This document shows positions 57,913 through 64,000 of a stretch of DNA of 64,000 bases, piece after piece. Positions within the stretch are counted from its first letter, which is position 1. Each line of letters starts with the position of its first letter. A program made the translations under genes and the position numbers. Where the stretch lies: the NCBI GenBank assembly GCA_009103225.1, contig RHPI01002955.1, positions 92,486-156,485 on the forward strand, read 5' to 3'. The notes under the pieces were generated by a model. That model made no database searches. It saw only the letters and a program-made list of their open reading frames with translations, and was not told where the DNA came from. Source of the stretch: Chlorokybus atmophyticus (lineage: Eukaryota; Streptophyta; Chlorokybophyceae; Chlorokybales; Chlorokybaceae).

Positions 57913-60240
57913 TTATAAGTACCAGAGGCTCCCGGTGGGCCAGTTGCCCTTGAAAATTGGAAAGACGAGCGCGGACTTCAATGAGATTGACCGGTCGGCG
58001 CGGGCGTCATATCCCAGAATAGCCGGGGTCGTGTAGCGGGGTGGTGTTGCTTGTGGACGGCTCTTGGCTGAGGCGATGCAGGCTAGGTGCACTTGATCCC
58101 CGTATTGTACTTCCCATGTGTGAAGTGAGCGTGCCAAGGAGCGTGCGCTGATCATCGCAACTCTGAGCGGTGCGAGGAGCGGCACCTCGTAATAGCTGGC
58201 AATGCCGGAACAGCTAGAGCTCGCGCCGAAGATAGCGCTCTTGCATGGACCAGGCGGAAGCAGCGGCGACATGGTTGACTGAGGCTATAGCCTTGTGTTG
58301 CCGGCGATGCGCAGTTGGGCAGTGAGCAAGAGTATCTTGTGGAAGTTCTCCTTCTGTGGCGTTAACCGGCCCCCGTTGGGCAAGTGAGCCATGGTTGATC
58401 TTTGATTGCACGCGGCATTGGCAATGTGTGCTGAAGTGACATGCTGAGCTGTGTGTGGATGTGCGGCCTCGTATGCGAAGCCGGGCTCAGATGCTGCCAA
58501 CCAAGAGGCTTTACTAGGTTAGCGCTCAGCGGCGCCACCTTGCAGTTGACTCAAATGGTGGAGCCTGATGTCAGCATGAGAGCGGGCGCGCTCGCGCACA
58601 TAATGCAAAGAGGTGGCTGTGCCGTCGTACACAGCGCACCGCGGCCTCTAGATGACGCATCTGCTGCGCATAGACGTTGAGTTCAGCGGCGTTGGTGGGC
58701 GTGTTACCTACAATTTGCTGTAGCAGCGTAGCGTCGTCCAGTAGGGGTATGTTGGTGACCACCATTAGGGGTCGCGCTGGAGAAAGTGGCAATAGTGCTT
58801 TGTGGTGGTGGGCCGTGGCGCGCGCCTGTGCACGGGGGTTCGGATCCTCCTCCAGCGATGGTGTGGTGAAGTCCATGCGTGGTTGAACGGTCAGTGGTTG
58901 GCCGCCCATCAGCTCCTATGCCAGCGTCCCGTATTTGGCCAATGTAATGAGCCAATGCTGCGCTAGCCTGTGGAGACGTCATGGGGATTCATATGTCCGG
59001 TCCCACCGAACATGTTTACCCTCAAGCACTTCTCAGACTGTTCGATCCTTGGCGTCCGCAACTTGCCTTAAAGGTGGTCGAGCCGTCGTCGCAGCAAAGC
59101 GATGAGCGGAGCATCTTCAGGAACGAGGTGGACTCTATTGCGCTAGTTCTTGTAGTGACGAGATACGCGAGCCCAGCCTTGTCGTCGTTAGGCAGGACGG
59201 CGTCAAAGTCCTCCGAGAGGAAGGGGTTACGTCGAGTGTCTGCTAATACTTGAAGTGCCCAGAGTTCCACGGCCTCAGGTAAAGGCCACACGTTCAGCTA
59301 AGGGGCTTCGCGGAGTTGGTGCTGCAGCCGGCGTCGAAGTTCCTAATTATGCATGTCAGCGTGAAGGCACTGGGTAGCCAGGAGCACCCCGGCGGCGCTC
59401 GTAAAGCAGATTCATTTGGAGCTCCTCATACGAGCGAGCGACGGGGGCTTCCACCCGTCCCTGTGCAGTGACCTCCTCCTAAGTAAGGGCGAGGTATTTT
59501 GTGCTAAGATGAAGTAGTCGCAATGGTTGCAGGAATGGAGAGGTGGAAGGCCATGTGGTGGCCAACCGTGCCAGTGCTAGCCGAAGCTGTGTCAGCCTTT
59601 GTAAGCAGTTTACTTTGGGCATAGCCCACTGTTCAACTTTTGTATTGTCGGTTAGGGAGAGCATATGATAAAGTGCGTTGGCTAAACTGAAGGGAGGCAG
59701 GCCATTGGGCATTTGCTCCAAGATATTGCGTAAAAGAGGATTTGCAGTAGCTTCCGCAGGCTGTCGTCCTTCCGCCATCACCTCGCGCACAAGCAAGGTC
59801 AAGTGATCATTATTCTCGGTTCAAAACGCCGCTTCCTCTGCCGGGGCGAGGGTGGTGTTAAAGTAGGCTCGCGCCAACTCGAGCGCAAAAGTGAGAGTGC
59901 AACCAGGCATGTAACAGTCAACACCGTCACAAGGCAGCTATTCATTAGTTTGAGGCAGCTCGGATGGTTGCTGAGCCATGCGCTCAGAGGTAGCCTGTGC
60001 ACTCTGGATCGCACTTGCCAATGTGACCGCACGAGTGCTCAGCAATGTGCATTATCCACTACGCTTTGTTGGAGCAGCTCAGCTCGCATTGGTGGTGAGT
60101 TAGCTTTTGGTTTTGCCGCTGGTGATTCGACTCGTTGTCTTTGCAGGAGATGACCGTGATCGATTACGCAGTGGTGTTGTTGAACGGCCGGATCGGGAGG
60201 TAGTACCCACGAACCTCCATGACTAAGCAGAGCAAGCAAA
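57913..60240 (-). pseudogene. Decayed coding-like sequence, perhaps the C-terminal gag of the right-hand element
   Basis: A series of open frames on the minus strand (60032-59799, 59802-59479, 59291-59022, 58909-58571, 58272-57913) with no RT, protease or methyltransferase motif. It follows the zinc-knuckle part of a gag (60.8-60.24 kb), where the DNMT gypsy has its long Ala/Arg-rich region. The sequences are not alignable by eye beyond 60534. It is either a diverged gag C-terminus or unrelated. Confidence 0.35.
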
Positions 60241-61802
60241 AAGATTACTTAGTGCATCCCTGCGACTTGAAAGGTCTTTAATTTGAGCAAGGAGAACATC
60301 CTTCTCGTTTTGCATGTCAGGCACCGCGGGAAAGGGAGGCCACCTTAATAGCTTTGCCTTTATGCTTGCTGTTGCTAACTTGGTTCGTCTTCTCCTTCCC
60401 CTTTTCCCAATTGTTGTTGTTTTTTTTTTAGCCATATTGCCGTTGTTGCCGACGGCAACTTGCCGTTGTTGGCACCAGCACTGGCTAAGGAGGAATTTAT
60501 TGAGAGCTTTCCTAAACTCAGGGTGCAGCGTGTAGCGCAGCACTTTCAGGTGCCCGTCCATGCCACAATGGTTGCAGTGGACGTCTGCTCGTTGCATGGG
60601 ATATTGTTCGATGAAGTGCCCTTCCTTGCCGCACGCGTGACAAGTCGGGTGGGGTTGTCTTCCATGCGCACGACGGCGTGGGCAGCGCGAGGGTTCGCGG
60701 GCGGGGCGAAATTCGAGGCTGGAGTGGTGTTGCTTCTCCAACGTGCCAGGCCACTTATTTTCATGGCTGCCTACTCCAATACCATCTCTTCTTGCCAATG
60801 TATGGCGCTGGTGTATGCTTGCCACATCGAGTAGCCAGGTGTGCCTGGTGTGCCGTCCAGATCAGTCTTCACGTGTTTGCAGAGATTTTCCTCAAAATTC
60901 TCCACATGCACGATGGCCAAGTGCTGAACATTGACAAGGGGCATACCGCCTAAGGTGGTCTCGTCGACCAGCCTGACGATGTGCTCGTCATGGATGGGAG
61001 TTTTTGTGTGCTTCCGCTTAAGCCAGATGAGCTCTCGGGGCTTCTTGACAGTGTTGGCAGGGAAGCGGTGGTTCAGACGCGTGATGAGATCTTCCAATGG
61101 TAACATCGGCGCTGCTGTAGTAGCCAGGTCCACAGCAGCAGGTGGCTGACGTGTTGCTGGAGGGGCGGTGGTGTTAATAGCCATTGTTAATGCGAGTGCG
61201 TTGGCGGTAACAGCTGCTTTGCACATGATAGCGTAACCCGCAGGGGTTTCATCGGTGGGTGCTAAAAAGGGTGCGGCGGTGGTGGTAGAAGTATTAGACG
61301 CACTGCTCCCGGTGTTCGTGACCTCTGTTTGAGAGAGAGTAGCTTCCCGTGGAGGACGCAAGACCACTCTTGGCGCCACAGGCAGCGCGCGTGGGGCGCC
61401 CAATCTTTCCGCAGCCGAGATGGCTGGACCAGTGTGACGGTGCCAGTGTTACTATTACAACCAGGGCCTGAGCTAGAGCGGAGAAGTTTTTTGTCTTCGA
61501 GAAGGGGTGGCGACTTCATGCCACACGGCTGCAGCGACGGCATTCAAATAGTCAGCAGTAAGACGGAACTCCTGGTGATCAATTCAGGTGATGTTGGCTC
61601 GGATCTTTATGTTGAAGCGATTAATCCATTCCCTCACAGAGATGGAGTTTGCAGCTCCAATGAAAACGAGCTTCCGGTTGCCACTGATGCTCCCGCTATT
61701 GTTGCGGTTGCCATCTAAAGCAGCCATGTCTTCTTCGCTATCGACAACTAAGGTCGACAAGGGAAGGAAGACAGTCACTCGCAGCAGCAAGTGGGTTGTC
61801 AA
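60223..61802 (-). pseudogene. Gag of a DNMT-type gypsy (right copy)
   Basis: Inverse copy of 22.65-23.93 kb. Frame 61802-61584 has the N-terminal part, with the same TGA at its end. Frame 61403-60771 runs unbroken through PLEDLITRLNHRFPANTVKK to SMWQAYTSAIHWQEEMVLE, where the left copy has lost two bases. Frame 60825-60223 carries CHACGKEGHFIEQYP and CNHCGMDGHLKVLRY, a knuckle in frame but with Tyr for its last Cys. After 60534 the sequence departs from the left copy and becomes Lys/Arg-rich. No protease or methyltransferase follows. Confidence 0.75.
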
Positions 61803-64000
61803 TACCCACTTTATCAGCTGTTAGAGTAGAAAAATCTGGGGCAACGCCTACCAGGGATGTAGCGAACTTAGCCTGCCTCAAGCCCTGAGTGACCTTGCTT
61901 TGCATGCTCCCAGCTGAGTCCTTGACTCCTGTGAGGCATGCACACCGCGCGCAAAGAGCACAAACAAGGCAAATGCAAGTGCATACGACGAAAACAATAA
62001 TGAAAGCGCCGTGGAGTGAGTTGCAAGTCAACAAGCTCCTAAGCAAGGACGCTTGGAAAATGGACACAGTGGTCACGCAATGTATGTGTGCGGGGATGTG
62101 TAGCCAAGTGAGACGAGATCACACACCACAAGCACCAAGTGTGCAAGTGTGAGCAAGCATGGTTACGACTGAACAATAAGTGGGGTGCGAGCAAGCATTG
62201 CAGCTGTGTAGGAATGATGCAGTGTGCAAGTAGCAAATGCGATGGCCACAACCATGAGCAAAGAGTGTACACTTGCAAGTGTGCACTTTTTGCGGGCAAC
62301 GGGCAAAGGCCAATCCGTGGAAACACGACAGTTTGTCGGAATATCTGATCTACTAACAGCACGTACTCAACTATCACTGAACTACTTGTACTGCGGGGCT
62401 CTACTCCATCAAGCCTCGGGCGCTCATCGGCTCCAATGTGGGCCAACGGTTAGTCTCTGGCGGTGCCACCGCCACTTCTGCTCAAGTTCGTCTACTAGCA
62501 ACTCACTTTCGATGCTTGCTGCGGGCTTCACCTCCGTCGGCTGTCAACACGGCCCGTCGCCATGTTGACCGCGTCCTGATTGGTCGAGACCCATACTGGC
62601 AGGTGGCTGTAGGCGCGGCCCGCTAATATAAGGGCTGCGTCCCGTTTGGCAGAGATGTTGCTGGCAATTTGAAAGCGGGTTGAGAGATCTAGGCACCATC
62701 AGGACAGTCTTTGGTGTAGTGTGCAGTGCGAGAGAGAAGTGGGTGTTGAGGGTCACCGTTGTGACACGGTATATAAAGGTTAACGATAGCGTGCAACATG
62801 CAAAATATGTGCATGTTTCAATGATAATATCATCTCATTGCTTGAGTAAATTAACCTTTTGAATATTTTTTGGTATTCACGAAAACACTATTATATGACC
62901 TGAATGCGCATGATAATTATGCATGCTTAGCTTTTTTGCAACTCATATGTTAACTAATCCGAGTGCATATAAACACCGGACGCATACTGCACAATTGACC
63001 CGGACAACCCTTTTTCCCCATTGCTCTAAGCCATAGGCACTCTAGTGCGTTCATTGTGTCATTGCCTTGACGCACCGGTAGCGAAAAGCAGTATCCACCT
63101 TCATGCATGCGCATGGCAAGCAGAACATACAAGAATATTCGTATATGCGGTGCTAGTATTGGTGTGACATTTCGCCCTTCATCTGGAATGATTCCCTCTG
63201 ATACAGGAACCGCACAGAGTGAGAGAGATTCCTTCCTTCACCGCCAGACTAGTAAGAGGATTAGTAAGAGGTGCACGCCGCTAAGCTCTGACAGAGAGAG
63301 AGACAGAGAGAGCGGCCTGATCGTGGCTTCAACCCCACATTATGATGGGCAAGGATGAAGCGACGGAGGGGTGCAGCAACAGCGTTGCCGTCGTCCACAA
63401 CCACGACGACATGGGCAAGCTGATAATGCACAACGACGACCTCCTCAGCAGCGCCGTCCGCCCCCAGGCGCCTGCTGGCGACAACACCTATGGCCAGACC
63501 GCCGCTTCCAGCGGGAAGGAGGCGGAGGATAGCGAGCAGGAGGGCGGAGGCGCTGAGACTCAGAGCAAGCACAAGGTGGTGGGGATGCATACGCACACAG
63601 CCGCATACAGATGCATAATGGCACACACCATGTCCATGTCTACATGCCCGCAGGCACAACAGCTGCAGCCAGACAGTGCATTGCTCAAACGAAATATTCC
63701 TTGCTGAGTTATGCCCCCACTGTGATGTGGCTGCATCAGCCGTTTAACGGCTTTGTGCAATCTTGTGGTCATACCAGTCCAAAGTGGGACTAATGATCAC
63801 ATTACAAGGCTGACATGGTTGAATCAAAATGGCGAAGCAATACTAATCTTGACAATCCACATGCAGCCCTGTAGACGCAAGTCATGCTCAACTTAGGGTT
63901 ATATGTATGTATAGCAATGTATCTCTTCAGTATATATGTCTGGTATTGTTTCTTACGTGCATGTATCTTGCATGTGTGTCATGTGTTGCATGTTTCTAAT
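60534..64000 (-). repeat. Inverted duplication D2, right arm (runs off the window)
   Basis: Reverse-complement partner of 20440-23929. Differences are few: a 21-bp unit less in exon 1, CAG instead of TAG in exon 1, and small indels in gag. The breakpoint inside the zinc knuckle is abrupt. Confidence 0.9.
63342..63575 (+). CDS. RING-CH (MARCH-type) E3 ligase gene copy M5, exon 1 (gene continues past the window)
   Basis: The ATG at 63342 (MMGKDEATEGCSNSVAVVHN) opens a 78-residue first exon ending AETQSKHK at the donor CACAAG/GTGGTG, phase 0 as in the other copies. It is acidic, Asn/Asp-rich and free of stops; codon CAG stands where the inverted copy M1 has TAG. The remaining bases to 64000 are intron 1. 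By comparison with M1 the next exon should start just beyond the window. Confidence 0.75.

Overview
This is a repeat-dominated eukaryotic nuclear window. Genes are split by GT-AG introns with consistent phases. LTR retrotransposons of both Ty3/gypsy and Ty1/copia type are present, along with very long microsatellites and duplicated blocks. I recognised no bacterial operon, rRNA or tRNA gene. A retrotransposon-borne cytosine methyltransferase and RING-CH genes fit an alga-like or other protist genome. The species cannot be named from the sequence.

Layout. 1-8.7 kb: decayed gypsy elements around two oppositely oriented copies of one LTR family (702-1354 and 6880-7524), a fragment of an unknown spliced gene (about 3.5-4.65 kb) and an RT remnant (7.58-8.67 kb). 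8.7-17.6 kb: nested copia elements on the minus strand (a gag-only element, several related LTRs, and a decayed gag-pol split by a solo LTR), ending in a gypsy gag with its LTR. 17.6-21.1 kb: two partial copies of a RING-CH (MARCH-type) membrane E3 ligase gene, meeting at a single N. 22.6-30.4 kb: a gypsy element on the plus strand reading gag, protease, C5-DNA methyltransferase (DNMT), RT, RNase H, integrase, PHD finger. 30.4-36 kb: tandem LTR-like sequence and a second, unrelated minus-strand gypsy element. 36-40.6 kb: a complete six-exon RING-CH gene (324 aa). 40.7-45.3 kb: a gag-protease-only gypsy-like element. 47.0-50.5 kb: another RING-CH gene. 52.3-54.7 kb: a second PHD-bearing gypsy pol (minus). 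54.7-57.9 kb: a Cys-rich split gene that I cannot name. 57.9-60.2 kb: unidentified decayed coding-like sequence. 60.5-64 kb: an inverted copy of 20.4-23.9 kb, carrying the 5' part of a DNMT-type gypsy and another RING-CH first exon.

How it fits together. The host genes seen clearly are the RING-CH family: an acidic Asn/Asp-rich N-terminus, a C4HC3 RING-CH split over two exons, then two membrane segments. They occur in five copies or part copies spread by direct and inverted duplication. Nearly everything else is retroelement. The most notable object is the gypsy element that joins a DNA methyltransferase (a possible chromatin writer) to a C-terminal PHD finger (a possible histone reader, in the place a chromodomain often occupies). 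DNMT capture by retrotransposons has been reported in charophytes and dinoflagellates (de Mendoza and colleagues, 2018). I do not know of a report of the combination with PHD. This copy is broken by several frameshifts and stops.
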